Shown in pieces: positions 34,601-41,720 of a stretch of 43,496 nt of DNA. How positions within the stretch are numbered: position 1 is the first letter of the stretch; each line of letters opens with the position of its first letter. The translations under genes and the position numbers were made by a program. Origin of the DNA: Pleurocapsales cyanobacterium LEGE 10410 (GTDB lineage: Bacteria; Cyanobacteriota; Cyanobacteriia; Cyanobacteriales; Xenococcaceae). Under the pieces are notes generated by a model. It was given only the letters and a program-made list of their open reading frames with translations, was not told the origin of the DNA and made no database searches. The stretch covers positions 1 through 43,496 of the forward strand of contig JADEXJ010000038.1 in the NCBI GenBank assembly GCA_015207195.1. The letters are read 5' to 3'.

Positions 34601-34663
34601 ACTGTCGTCTTCTGTAATTTTTATGGTATTGCCAGTATAGTAGGTAGGATTATTTAGGGGCAT
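31646..34663 (-). CDS. Large RTX calcium-binding repeat protein, probably type I secreted
   Basis: The 1005-residue product has no N-terminal signal peptide and three blocks of GGxGxDxxx nonapeptides (about 340-372, 725-785 and 895-945), which fold into calcium-bound beta rolls. Such proteins leave by a type I secretion machine that reads an uncleaved C-terminal signal; the end here (DFIFG, with aromatic and acidic residues) is typical. A Gly/Ala-rich hydrophobic hairpin (about 85-135) could insert in membranes. An acidic Ser/Thr/Glu linker (about 615-715) separates two halves. No protease, lipase or adhesin motif was recognised, so the cargo function is open. Confidence 0.82.
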   Translation of the reverse strand: MPLNNPTYYTGNTIKITEDDSSLSALFKGAGANVFADYLVEGIDKLKFSDVKESTLKFLTKNAAGNIVAKSFNIILNPNGKYTVVGEAADLAGATAVSIAVGGALAATVGAGASIMAAVAIVGTAAVGSTVLWNAIKEVDIVEDFFDNLNDTLDTNIELVDSEGNTVAGVFYEKGIDENDELQAVKQLLGRTILPDFPDVFIGTDFIRVIDDSKTGAFDKTRDSYKIYDGELVDIIASEFDIDRQDLLFLGVEDGPNINREIQYNNLINPEKFVFANSKNRFYVPLPNVASDGTQITGFHPGNIIYGDDSSNNLDVFEFTNRDLNNLNSDHLILGLNGNDTIYASTAKDFIFGGEGDDFINGNIGDDTVFFSDDFANYDYSIDDNGDITFTHARGTQADGTDTLRSIEQAQFKDRIVSLPLEEPQTEPESVSELEDDSVTFKFKTTLDESQSSTFIGLPPEIVGTNPEIELTYTFTPTQTRFGFTGLAPVPSTYNRVTGSLRINDQTTALDYGDIKVSDGKNNDGYNVSFIPKNDASLFGYDIGRIALDISDGSYFDNNGDFIQGGTIFNSISIPTDAKFANKDSLFFDLLITANAPRNEVENSIFVSVNERASSSERTPFTLSTVNSDDLSDESTEDEVSDNESTEEAPLDTPTNNSETDASDSKTVDTVESNDGNESSETSNNESLEANDPDTIEIPAEPSESGESDLPETPTSGVLVNSNQVIGTDDNDSPLNGTDNNDRIDGLAGNDDIFPGKGDDTIIGGLGSDYISLEAGKDVLLYNSTAESNILEDGNSADFLAGFTQGEDKIDLSALGFDSASDLIATQYTNDEGDTISEVYSRSKDGFSISFEGAYEFQTNDFIFDTADGSSQLDTLTGSENNDSPLYGSFGNDYIEALAGNDDIFAGSGDDTVVSGVGDDYLELGAGNDIIFVSSLDDSSNESGVDYVGDFVRGEDKIDVSALGFSDVDNFSIYQEDGYTEIYNGDFALGFDGDYTFSNSDFIFG

Positions 34664-34768
34664 TGATAGAGATATTGATGTATCTGGTGTATATTTGGCG
34701 AGGCTTTATAAGCACACGGTAAACAAATATACCACTTTAGTAGCTAAATTTAGTACAAATATAAACTT

Positions 34769-35068
34769 TTAAAATAGCTTTAGCTGCCCTGGACTGACAG
34801 GGCTATGCTGCCCTCCACGATGAAGCTGGAGATGGCAGGGGGCGCAGACAGCCTGAAGATTAGAAAACTCATTTTGTGATGGGTCATGGTTGCGATGGTG
34901 TACTTGCAATATGTCTGCTGTCCACTCTCGACGAGTTAGATTCTCTGGTCGCTCTCCTGGCTTGTAACATTGTTTACCGCAACACTGACATTGCCACTGA
35001 GCAGCTTCTTTGACTCTCAATGCTAGACTGTTCCAATTATCGGGGTAGAGACTAATGTTTACGGGCAT
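34769..35068 (-). CDS. HNH endonuclease domain protein
   Basis: The 99-residue product is a bare HNH nuclease. CQCCGKQC (about 24-31) and CAPCHLQLH (about 79-87) form the zinc site, with ADILQVHHRNHDPSQNEFSNLQ carrying the catalytic His pair and Asn. Stand-alone HNH proteins of this size occur in cyanobacterial plasmids as homing or restriction-like nucleases. It lies between the glycosylase and the RTX gene on the same strand. Confidence 0.85.
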   Translation of the reverse strand: MPVNISLYPDNWNSLALRVKEAAQWQCQCCGKQCYKPGERPENLTRREWTADILQVHHRNHDPSQNEFSNLQAVCAPCHLQLHRGGQHSPVSPGQLKLF

Positions 35069-35140
35069 TTTAGTAAAAGAGCAATCGCACTTGCTGATTC
35101 AGATTATTGTAGAGTAGCAATTGCCGATTAAAATAAGTTG

Positions 35141-35812
35141 TTAATTAAAATTAAACCAATTACATCTACTCGAAACAGGACACACCTTACATTTAGGATT
35201 CCTAGCAGTACAGACCTTAGCCCCAAAGTCTAGCAGGGTCAAATTCCAATGTCCTACTTCTGTTTCTGGAGCTACTGTATCGGCTGCATTCCAAAGAATC
35301 TTACAGCGTGACTTCACCCTACCTCCTTTGATGCCAAAGAACCTCTCAATTATACGGGCGACATTGGTATCGAGTACTGCTGCTGGCTTATCGTATGCTT
35401 GAGATACTATTGCCCTGGCGGTGTACTTGCCGATGCCTGGAAGTTTTAGTAATTCCTTTTCCTCTTGAGGTATTTCTCCTTCGTATTCTTTTGTAATAAT
35501 CTTGGCTGTTTCGGATAATCGTTCTGCCCTGAAAAATAAACCCAATGGTTGCAATAAATCTGCTAGGTCATGGATGGGAGCGATCGCTAAATCATCTATT
35601 GTGTGATATCTACTTAAAAAGGTTTCGTAAATGGGTTTTACAGTATCCGCATCGGTTCTTTGCAGCAAGAATTCGGCAACGAGAATAGCGTATGGGTCAG
35701 ATGTTCTGCGCCAGGGATAGTCTCTGAGATTGTCTTCTGCCCAAGATAAAAGGCGATCGCGAAACCATTTGATATTTTCTGATTCGATTACGATCTTCTC
35801 CACATTATTCAA
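35141..35812 (-). CDS. HhH-GPD base-excision glycosylase, closest to Mig (T:G mismatch) type
   Basis: The 223-residue product has the HhH motif LPGIGKYTARA (about 121-131), the catalytic Asp in LDTNVAR (about 143) and a 4Fe-4S cluster C-x6-C-x2-C-x5-C (about 200-216). Size and the GKYT tyrosine fit archaeal Mig, which removes T from T:G mismatches arising by deamination of 5-methylcytosine. MutY is longer and has Ser there, EndoIII a Lys. It overlaps the dinB start-to-stop junction by eight bases, so translesion synthesis and mismatch repair are probably made together. Confidence 0.75.
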   Translation of the reverse strand: MNNVEKIVIESENIKWFRDRLLSWAEDNLRDYPWRRTSDPYAILVAEFLLQRTDADTVKPIYETFLSRYHTIDDLAIAPIHDLADLLQPLGLFFRAERLSETAKIITKEYEGEIPQEEKELLKLPGIGKYTARAIVSQAYDKPAAVLDTNVARIIERFFGIKGGRVKSRCKILWNAADTVAPETEVGHWNLTLLDFGAKVCTARNPKCKVCPVSSRCNWFNFN

Positions 35813-36887
35813 ATAATGATAACTGCACTATCTTGGCTTTTTTCTCATTATCAAGATTAGACAGTGAAATACCCAATAAGCGAACACCTTTGTCTTCTAG
35901 TTCGACTATTTCAAGTAATGTTACAGCTTCGGTAATAATCGTATCCAAACTATTGATACACTTCTCAAAAGTACGAGAGCGAGTGATTTGTTGATAATCT
36001 GAAAACTTGACCTTTAAAGTTAACGTTCTACCCGAAGCTTGATGGCGATCTACCCTCTTTTTTAGTGTCTGTGCAATTTGTTCGAGCTTAATAATTATCG
36101 TTGCTTTATCGTTTAAATCCTCGGCAAAGGAATTCTCTGCACCAATTGATTTACGAATCCGATTTGCCACAACTTCTCTATTGTCCTTAGCTCTGGCAAT
36201 GTTGTAGTAATAATGACCTGCTTTACCAAAAGAATCTACTAGAAATTCACGCGATCGCTCTCTTAAGTCAGCCCCAGTCTGAATACCAAGACGGCGCATC
36301 TTCGCAGCAGTAACTTTACCAATACCGTGAAACTTCTCTATAGGCAGAGATTCTACAAAGGTTTCAGCATCTTTTGGAAGGATGACAGTCATGCCATTGG
36401 GTTTGTTCATTCCCGATGCTATCTTAGCGAGAAACTTGTTAACAGAAACACCAGCCGATGCGGTAAGATTGGTTTCAGTAAATATTTCGTGGCGTATTTG
36501 TCGGGCAACTGTAGAAGCATAGGGTAATCCCTGTTTATTTTCGGTAACGTCGAGGTATGCTTCATCAAGGGCTATCGGTTCGACGATATCAGTGTAGCGT
36601 CTGAAAACATCGTGAATTTGTGTCGATACTGCTCGGTAAACTTCAAATCTTGGTCTGACAAATATCAAATTAGGACAAAGAGCGATCGCACTTTTTGATG
36701 GCATGGCTGAATGAATACCAAACTTTCTGGCTTCATAACTGGCAGCAGCTACTACACCACGCTGACGGGGAGAAGCACCAACAGCTAAAGGTTTACCTCG
36801 GTATGCAGGATTGTCTCGCTGTTCTACCGAGGCATAGAAAGCGTCCATGTCGATGTGAATGATTTTTCTAGTTTGATTCGCCATCAC
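35805..36887 (-). CDS. dinB: DNA polymerase IV (Y-family, DinB)
   Basis: The 360-residue product shows all landmarks: IIHIDMDAFYASVEQRD (catalytic Asp, about 9-25), GVVAAASYEARKFG, the palm ALDEAYLDVT (second Asp-Glu) and the HhH GIGKVTAAKMRRLG of the thumb. The little finger with VKFSDYQQITRSRTF follows, and QLSLFE at the C-terminus is a beta-clamp-binding peptide. The enzyme copies past damaged bases at low fidelity. The gene is first of a two-gene operon with the Mig-like glycosylase. An in-frame second ATG at 36884 is the alternative start. Confidence 0.95.
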   Translation of the reverse strand: MMANQTRKIIHIDMDAFYASVEQRDNPAYRGKPLAVGASPRQRGVVAAASYEARKFGIHSAMPSKSAIALCPNLIFVRPRFEVYRAVSTQIHDVFRRYTDIVEPIALDEAYLDVTENKQGLPYASTVARQIRHEIFTETNLTASAGVSVNKFLAKIASGMNKPNGMTVILPKDAETFVESLPIEKFHGIGKVTAAKMRRLGIQTGADLRERSREFLVDSFGKAGHYYYNIARAKDNREVVANRIRKSIGAENSFAEDLNDKATIIIKLEQIAQTLKKRVDRHQASGRTLTLKVKFSDYQQITRSRTFEKCINSLDTIITEAVTLLEIVELEDKGVRLLGISLSNLDNEKKAKIVQLSLFE

Positions 36888-36955
36888 TTGAAAATTGAAA
36901 ATCCAGTTATTAGTGTAACTGTACTAATAAAGATTATTCAGGCGATCGCATACTG

Positions 36956-37405
36956 TTAAATCCAACGTCTGACTGTGGCTCTATATTCTCGATACTCCTC
37001 TCCAAATTTGTCTTCGAGCATCCGTTCTTCTTCTTTGATAAACAATTCTTGGATTAGCCAGGCGAACACGGGAATAACGAACACGGGAGTCAGACTTCCC
37101 AAATAAAGCCACAAGCCAGTTAAGACAGCTATCATGCTCAAATAAATGGGGTTTCTACTATAGTTAAAGATTCCTTCTCTAAGTAAATAACTCGATTCTT
37201 GAAAAGGTTCGATCGCCGTATTCTTTTGACGGAACAGATAGGCACAAAACAGAAGAACAATTATTCCGACTGCGATCGCTATTATGCCTAAATAGGTAAC
37301 GGGTGGGAAAAATAGCTGTTTGACGGGTAGCACCAAATGCAGTCCGACCATCGAGATAATCGATAGTAAAAACCAAACAGGAGGTAAAACTTTCTGCAAG
37401 TTCAT
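36956..37405 (-). CDS. Isoprenylcysteine carboxyl methyltransferase-like membrane protein
   Basis: From the ATG at 37405, which follows CAGGAGA with good spacing, the product has 149 residues and four membrane helices. The C-terminal block with RNPIYLSMI (about 88-96) and EEERMLEDKFGEEYREYRATVRRWI is the ICMT/PEMT catalytic signature. Relatives methylate lipid or isoprenoid carboxylates using SAM, and bacterial ones have unknown targets. The open frame extends eight codons further to 37429 but that start has no ribosome site. Confidence 0.85.
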   Translation of the reverse strand: MNLQKVLPPVWFLLSIISMVGLHLVLPVKQLFFPPVTYLGIIAIAVGIIVLLFCAYLFRQKNTAIEPFQESSYLLREGIFNYSRNPIYLSMIAVLTGLWLYLGSLTPVFVIPVFAWLIQELFIKEEERMLEDKFGEEYREYRATVRRWI

Positions 37406-37440
37406 GTTCAAAGTCTCCTGAAAATACAATCTTTTTTGTT

Positions 37441-37457
37441 AATCCTGTTTCAGGATT
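37441..37457. repeat. Short hairpin upstream of the ICMT-like gene
   Basis: AATCCTG and CAGGATT are perfect arms around TTT, in the leader of the minus-strand gene. It could be a weak attenuator; no T-run follows. Confidence 0.4.
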
Positions 37458-37491
37458 CTTAATTTGGATCGCGTTCGCTTTAAATAATTTT

Positions 37492-37668
37492 TTAAATCTC
37501 TTCCTGACTGTTTTGTCTTTCGATGGTTTCGATCGCGGCATTAATCGCTGCTAATCTTGTCTCTAAATCGTCGCGCATGGATTTGAGAAACTTTAGTCTG
37601 CGTTGTTTCCAAGTTGAAGCTGAAGTGGATTCAGGATTAAAACAAGACTGGCACAAATGAAAAAACAT
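37492..37668 (-). CDS. Small CxxC protein, 58 residues
   Basis: A clean ATG-to-TAA frame encodes 58 residues with CQSC at positions 6-9 and a basic, then helical acidic tail (STWKQRRLKFLKSMRDDLETRL and beyond). It lies 86 bases upstream of the ICMT-like gene on the same strand. Such short CxxC helical proteins occur in cyanobacteria but this one matches no family I can name. It is shorter than the usual gene-calling cut-off. Confidence 0.5.
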   Translation of the reverse strand: MFFHLCQSCFNPESTSASTWKQRRLKFLKSMRDDLETRLAAINAAIETIERQNSQEEI

Positions 37669-37802
37669 TTTTATTATCTCCAGATCGAGTGTTCGCTTTA
37701 TTCTTACTTTAGAATAATTACCAAAAATCAGCAGAAAATATCTCGATTGTTTTCGATCTGGACAAGCGATGTGTGATAGTTCTTCAATTACATAGCCCTA
37801 CT

Positions 37803-37910
37803 CTAAATCTGACCAAACGGCTTGCCATACCTACTCCAATTCTCATTGAATGGCGATTGCCATCGGAGAATCAATTCTCACTCCAACTTCAATCTACTTT
37901 TGCGATCGCT
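37803..37910 (-). pseudogene. Decayed 3' fragment of a GIY-YIG gene
   Basis: The stretch aligns with the last 111 bases of the intact GIY-YIG gene (38377-38487) with one codon deleted. Read in that frame it gives LKLE, a stop in place of Arg, then ELILRWQSPFN, ENWS and YGKPFGQI before a TAG. The in-frame stop and missing 5' part show it is a dead copy. Confidence 0.85.
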
Positions 37911-37916
37911 TAAAAA

Positions 37917-38237
37917 TTAATGATTCAGAGAAGGACTATACAGATTAATATAGTGATGTTTTTTTGCTGGTGTCGGCTCTGTCACTTCTAGAACTTCAAA
38001 CTCAAAACCTTCATCTCCGTAGGCTTGCCATAAGTTTCTAATCCGTAGAGATATTCTTCGATTATGGAAGTTTCTCATTTGCTTTCTAAATTCTTTCCAG
38101 CAAATTCTGAAGCTTCTATTCGTACTGCCAATATAAGTATCTCCAGTAGGAACACAGCGTACTAAATATATTCCCTTTTGATTTAATTGTGGGTTGGGTT
38201 TTGCTCGATCCAATCTAAAAATGTTACACCTTATCAT
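37917..38237 (-). CDS. GIY-YIG nuclease-like protein
   Basis: From the ATG at 38237 the product has about 106 residues; the frame extends to 38279. GIYLVRCVP (about 22-30) and TYIGSTNRSF (about 34-43) are the GIY and YIG strands, and helical FRICWKEFRKQM follows. The usual catalytic Arg is present (Arg in STNRSF region) and the terminal part has EVLEVTEP. It has no separate DNA-binding domain, so it is a minimal GIY-YIG protein. It sits between the decayed and intact copies of another GIY-YIG gene. Confidence 0.78.
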   Translation of the reverse strand: MIRCNIFRLDRAKPNPQLNQKGIYLVRCVPTGDTYIGSTNRSFRICWKEFRKQMRNFHNRRISLRIRNLWQAYGDEGFEFEVLEVTEPTPAKKHHYINLYSPSLNH

Positions 38238-38376
38238 GACACAAAGAATATTCCAGAACATTTTTGCTTTCGACACCAACTTCTTGTTTCAAAAGAAGCA
38301 ATGTCTCGCACAGTTTTATTAATGCCCAAACAAAGAAAAAATATTTGACTGGAATTTGATTGGTTTTTGTCTGCTG

Positions 38377-38937
38377 TTAAATCTGACCAAACGGCTTGCC
38401 ATACTTGCTCCAATTCTCTTTGTTAAATGGTGACTGCCAACGTAGAATTAATTCTCGCTCCAACTTTAATCTACCAGTGCGATCGCTCGGTGTATCGTAC
38501 CAAAATGCACTACACATCTTGACTTCTAAGTCATACTTACGATGCAGTTCGACATAGTTCATAGCGTAGTCTTTGCAGTCGTGAGTACCGTTCCATCTCT
38601 GTTTGGCTGTCTGCATCGTCTCACCAACGTAGAGGAGTAATGGCAAGGCGTTGTCGATGATGAAGTAGATACAGATTCTCTCCTGGTGTTCTCTCATCCT
38701 GTAGAATTGAGCGTTGTGTAGCTTCAACTCGAAGGGATTTATTGCATCGCTGTCACAGTGGCTTCTGGGTGGCTCGAACAGACTTGTTTGTTGGGGTGGT
38801 TCAGTGTTGAGTGTTTTCTGTTGATGCTTGAATACTCTAGACTTCCATTTAAGTAGAGCATCTTTGCTCATCAATTCTTTTGGTTGCTCTACTCGATAGG
38901 CTGGTCTGATGTTGAATAGATTTAGTTGTTCGCTCAC
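38377..38937 (-). CDS. GIY-YIG family protein
   Basis: The 186-residue product has a Gln/Pro-rich N-terminal part and a GIY-YIG-like domain (about 85-180): ICIYFIIDN and LLYVGETMQTAKQRW mark the two strands and the helix with Arg. The C-terminal block RELILRWQSPFNKENW and KYGKPFGQI is typical of a cyanobacterial GIY-YIG subfamily. Its 3' end has a degraded copy 470 bases downstream. Function is probably a homing or repair-type nuclease; not proven. Confidence 0.8.
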   Translation of the reverse strand: MSEQLNLFNIRPAYRVEQPKELMSKDALLKWKSRVFKHQQKTLNTEPPQQTSLFEPPRSHCDSDAINPFELKLHNAQFYRMREHQERICIYFIIDNALPLLLYVGETMQTAKQRWNGTHDCKDYAMNYVELHRKYDLEVKMCSAFWYDTPSDRTGRLKLERELILRWQSPFNKENWSKYGKPFGQI

Positions 38938-39022
38938 GCTTCTAGAAAAATGACTACCAAAGCTGATAGAGTAGCATAGGTTGGAGACTATTCCTAAAGA
39001 CTAGTAGTTGGCACAAACTATT

Positions 39023-39301
39023 ATGGGAATCAAATCTGGTTTTTTTGAGAAAAGATATAACTCGACTGAAGATTTCAGTGAGCGCGAAAGAGAAATTTAC
39101 AATCGCGCAATGAAGCACTATAGGTACGTTAGCGAAAGTTATCGTTCCAAAACAGAGTATGGTACGGAAGTCTTCGCCGATATAAACGAAGTGCAAAACG
39201 ATTTTCGGGTTTATTTTCCCAATGGCGAAAGATTTAGACTGTATCGTCATAGATATGATGAAGATGTTTATATTTTTATGTTGAAGGAAAACAGCAACTA
39301 G
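39023..39301 (+). CDS. Hypothetical small protein
   Basis: From the ATG at 39023 the product has 92 residues, with a charged helix (TEDFSEREREIYNRAMKHY) and a beta part with VYFPNGERFRLYRHRYDED. Charge and composition look like a folded protein. An opposite-strand frame over the same bases looks like a shadow. The family is not recognised. Confidence 0.6.
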   Translation: MGIKSGFFEKRYNSTEDFSEREREIYNRAMKHYRYVSESYRSKTEYGTEVFADINEVQNDFRVYFPNGERFRLYRHRYDEDVYIFMLKENSN

Positions 39302-39315
39302 GCGTGGTTTACTTC

Positions 39316-39350
39316 AAACGAAAACCCAGTCACGATTGTTCGCAACTGGG
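39316..39350 (-). terminator. Terminator of the hsp20 gene
   Basis: Read on the minus strand, CCCAGT and ACTGGG form a stem about 43 bases after the hsp20 stop, followed by TTTTCGTTTG. Confidence 0.7.
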
Positions 39351-39392
39351 ATACCATTAATCAATGACTATTGATTCGTTACCCTTGGAAGA

Positions 39393-39851
39393 TTATTCGA
39401 CAGCTTCGCCTAAAAGATTGACTTTCACTACTTTGTTTTTCTCTTCTTCAGACTTAGGTAGTGTGAGGTTAAGAATACCATCTTTGTAGTCTGCGGTAAC
39501 GTTTGTGTTTTGAATGCGTACTGGTAGAGGAATTACTCTTTGGAATTTACCGTAACGGAATTCGGAACGAGTTCTACCGTCTTCTTCAGTTTTAGTTTCA
39601 GACTTTCTTTCACCTGCGATCGCTACTCGGTCAGCCATGACTTGAATGTCTAAATCTTTGGCTTCCATGCCAGGAACTTCGAGTTTGAGATGTAGTGCAT
39701 CATCTTGTTCGGTTAGTTCGGCAGCAGGAATTTTAGAGAAATTACCAAAATCGTCCCAGATAGCAGGAGTCAAAGCATCATCGAATAAACGATTGAATTG
39801 ACGCTGCAAAGAGTTCATTTCAGACCAGGGATTGTATCTTACCAAAGCCAT
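39393..39851 (-). CDS. Small heat-shock protein (Hsp20/alpha-crystallin family)
   Basis: From the ATG at 39851, which follows GGAGG with seven-base spacing, the product has 152 residues, the usual length for cyanobacterial HspA. The N-terminus ALVRYNPWSEMNSLQRQFNRLFDD is the class signature, then the alpha-crystallin domain (about 42-140) with the GVLNLTLPK-type strand (here GILNLTLPKSEEEKNK). It is an ATP-independent holdase that also protects thylakoid membranes in cyanobacteria. A GC-rich double hairpin lies in the leader, so temperature control at RNA level is possible. Confidence 0.95.
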   Translation of the reverse strand: MALVRYNPWSEMNSLQRQFNRLFDDALTPAIWDDFGNFSKIPAAELTEQDDALHLKLEVPGMEAKDLDIQVMADRVAIAGERKSETKTEEDGRTRSEFRYGKFQRVIPLPVRIQNTNVTADYKDGILNLTLPKSEEEKNKVVKVNLLGEAVE

Positions 39852-39884
39852 AGTTATGCCTCCAGAAATTGATAGTCGAATAGC

Positions 39885-39927
39885 GGTGCGACCCTGCGGA
39901 TTTTTAATCCGCCAAGGAACGCGCACC
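39885..39927 (-). promoter_or_regulatory. GC-rich hairpin in the hsp20 leader
   Basis: Outer arms GGTGCG (39885-39890) and CGCACC (39922-39927) enclose inner arms GCGGATT (39896-39902) and AATCCGC (39906-39912) around a three-base loop. It lies 34-76 bases upstream of the start codon, a possible RNA thermometer, processing site or REP-like repeat. Confidence 0.6.
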
Positions 39928-40121
39928 AAGATAGATGATTCGTTTAGACTTTCTGTATATTTGTCTTTCGTTATTTATATAATAATTATCCCAGACAAAA
40001 AGTAGAAGTGTGGCTTGCATCCCATACTAGGTGTGGTTTATAGCCCGAACAAATAACTAAGAAAACTGGTTGGGAAAACTATACTAATAGTGGTTCGGTT
40101 GGGATGATTTTAAATAAGCTT

Positions 40122-40310
40122 ATGGTAATTGAATATCTAATTGGTATCAGTGGAGCAACGCTGATTGTCTATCGTGTTGGTGAATATTTTCAGTACGAAA
40201 TAGTCTTCTGGGATGGTTCGCTCTATCAGCCTCAAGAGATATACCACGAATCAGGTGAAGCCCGTGATGTAGGATTAGAGAGCATTAAGATTGTTATTGG
40301 TTATCAGTAA
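40122..40310 (+). CDS. Hypothetical small protein upstream of arfB
   Basis: The ATG at 40122 gives 62 residues (the frame extends to 40104) with a hydrophobic N-terminus (VIEYLIGISGATLIVYRVG) and a WDGSLYQPQEIYH segment. It ends eight bases before arfB and is probably co-transcribed with it. Family not recognised. Confidence 0.5.
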   Translation: MVIEYLIGISGATLIVYRVGEYFQYEIVFWDGSLYQPQEIYHESGEARDVGLESIKIVIGYQ

Positions 40311-40318
40311 CAAAATCA

Positions 40319-40735
40319 ATGTTAAAAATCTCAGAGCAAGTTAGTATTCCCAGCAGTGAAATAGAGTTAAGAGCCGTTCGTTCGGCTGGTGCAGGTGGAC
40401 AAAATGTAAACAAAGTAGCTACGGCAATACATCTACGTTTTGATATTGAAGCTTCTTCACTTCCCGAACGCTACAAACACAAGCTGTTGAAATTAAATGA
40501 TTCGAGAATCTCAACTGATGGTGTAGTTATCATCAAAGCACAACAGTTTCGTACTCAGCAGCAGAATAGAGAAGATGCTTTAAAGCGACTGAGGAATTTG
40601 ATTAGAAGTGTATCAATTCCCAAAAAGAAACGACTTCCAACAAAACCGAGTAAAGGAGCAAAGAGAAAACGTTTAGACAATAAGGCTAAACGCAGTCAAA
40701 CAAAGGCATTGAGAAAAAAGGTTGATTATGATTAG
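40319..40735 (+). CDS. arfB: Alternative ribosome-rescue peptidyl-tRNA hydrolase ArfB/YaeJ
   Basis: The 138-residue product has the class I release-factor GGQ motif in RSAGAGGQNVNK (about 21-32) and a long Lys/Arg-rich C-terminal tail (about 100-138), which enters the empty mRNA channel of stalled ribosomes. It lacks the codon-recognition domain of release factors, and its length matches ArfB. It hydrolyses peptidyl-tRNA on non-stop complexes. The presence here suggests it backs up tmRNA. Confidence 0.95.
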   Translation: MLKISEQVSIPSSEIELRAVRSAGAGGQNVNKVATAIHLRFDIEASSLPERYKHKLLKLNDSRISTDGVVIIKAQQFRTQQQNREDALKRLRNLIRSVSIPKKKRLPTKPSKGAKRKRLDNKAKRSQTKALRKKVDYD

Positions 40736-40756
40736 GTGAGTTGAAAAAATTGACGT

Positions 40757-41101
40757 ATGAAAATCCCCGACTGCGATCGCTGTACTCTCTACGCTCATAA
40801 TCCCCACTTAGTTTGTGCCGTTCATCCTTCAGGAGTAGAGACTGACAAATGCTTGGACTTCAGACCAGATCCTAATGCACAAATAGAAGAACAATGGAGT
40901 CCTCAAGGTTATAGCTGGTATAGTGATGAACTAATTGCAGATAGACCTTCTCGTTATACTCCCTCAGAACAACTAGAAATCCTAGATACTCATCCCCTGT
41001 TCACTGGTGTTTGTCCTCAATGCAGACATGAGTTTAATCGAGATGAGAGAATAGTTCACTATGATTGTCCCGATTGCGGTTGGGTAGATGATTCGGTGTA
41101 A
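40757..41101 (+). CDS. Hypothetical protein with zinc-ribbon motifs
   Basis: The 114-residue product opens with CDRCTLYAHNPHLVCAVHP (Cys and His spaced for a metal site, about 6-24) and ends with CPQCRHEF (about 87-94) and CPDCGW (about 105-110), a classical zinc ribbon. The middle is Trp/Tyr-rich. It lies 21 bases after arfB and may be in its operon. Such two-ended zinc proteins are common in cyanobacteria; function unknown. Confidence 0.7.
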   Translation: MKIPDCDRCTLYAHNPHLVCAVHPSGVETDKCLDFRPDPNAQIEEQWSPQGYSWYSDELIADRPSRYTPSEQLEILDTHPLFTGVCPQCRHEFNRDERIVHYDCPDCGWVDDSV

Positions 41102-41169
41102 CGATCGCCTATTCCTTTAGTTGTCGCTTCGCGGTTTTATTGCTTTCCCCCTCCGCCCCTCTGGGAAAC

Positions 41170-41205
41170 CCGATCCACCTGCCTTTGGTCGTCCACCTGG
41201 ATCGG
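41170..41205 (+). other. Hairpin in the 5' half of the candidate RNA
   Basis: CCGATCCA (41170-41177) pairs exactly with TGGATCGG (41198-41205) around a 20-base loop. Confidence 0.5.
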
Positions 41206-41274
41206 CTGCGATATACGTCACACAGCATTCCCATTATGGCAACGGGCTAAATAATGAGCTTCGCAGTTTGTTAT

Positions 41275-41289
41275 CTGGGGACACCCCAG
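41275..41289 (+). other. Tight hairpin before the adenine-free tract
   Basis: CTGGGG-ACA-CCCCAG is a perfect six-base stem with a three-base loop; no T-run follows, so it is structural rather than a terminator. Confidence 0.55.
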
Positions 41290-41720
41290 ACCCCATATGA
41301 TGCGTCAAGCGTCTAGAAAATTGATCTGCGAGAAAACAAATACCCCGAAGCCGCTATGACACTCTTACGCCCGTGCCACCCCAAAACTGTTGTTTTTCCT
41401 TTCGGGGGTCTTTTCTCGTGCGTTTTTCTTTTTCTGTCCGTTCTCGTTCTTCTGTTTCTCGCTTGTCCGTTCCTTTCCGTCGTGTGGTCGGTTTGGCTCT
41501 CTCTCGTGGTTGCTGTTCCTGGCTGCTGCGTTCGTCTTCTCGTTCGTTCTCTGGTTCGGTTGTCTGGTGCGGTTTTGCTTCTCGTTCTCGTGCTGCTGCT
41601 TTTGCCTTCGTTGTCTCGCGTTTGGTCGGTTGTGTGGTGTGGGTGCGTCCTGGCTGGTGTTCTGTCTCTGGCTTTGTCTGGTTCGTCTCCGTGCCTGTCG
41701 TGCGCTGAGTCGTTCTTGTT

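Noticed and set aside
35141-35812. Plain MutY assignment
   Set aside because: The protein is about 120 residues too short, lacks the C-terminal 8-oxoG domain and has Tyr rather than Ser in the HhH motif, which fits Mig better.
37179-37541. Minus-strand frame of 120 codons
   Set aside because: It overlaps the ICMT-like gene in another frame and its tail encodes no recognisable protein; the 58-residue CxxC frame and ICMT gene explain the region better.
38954-39250. Minus-strand frame of 98 codons
   Set aside because: It is opposite a more protein-like plus-strand frame with balanced charge; its own translation is hydrophobic without pattern.
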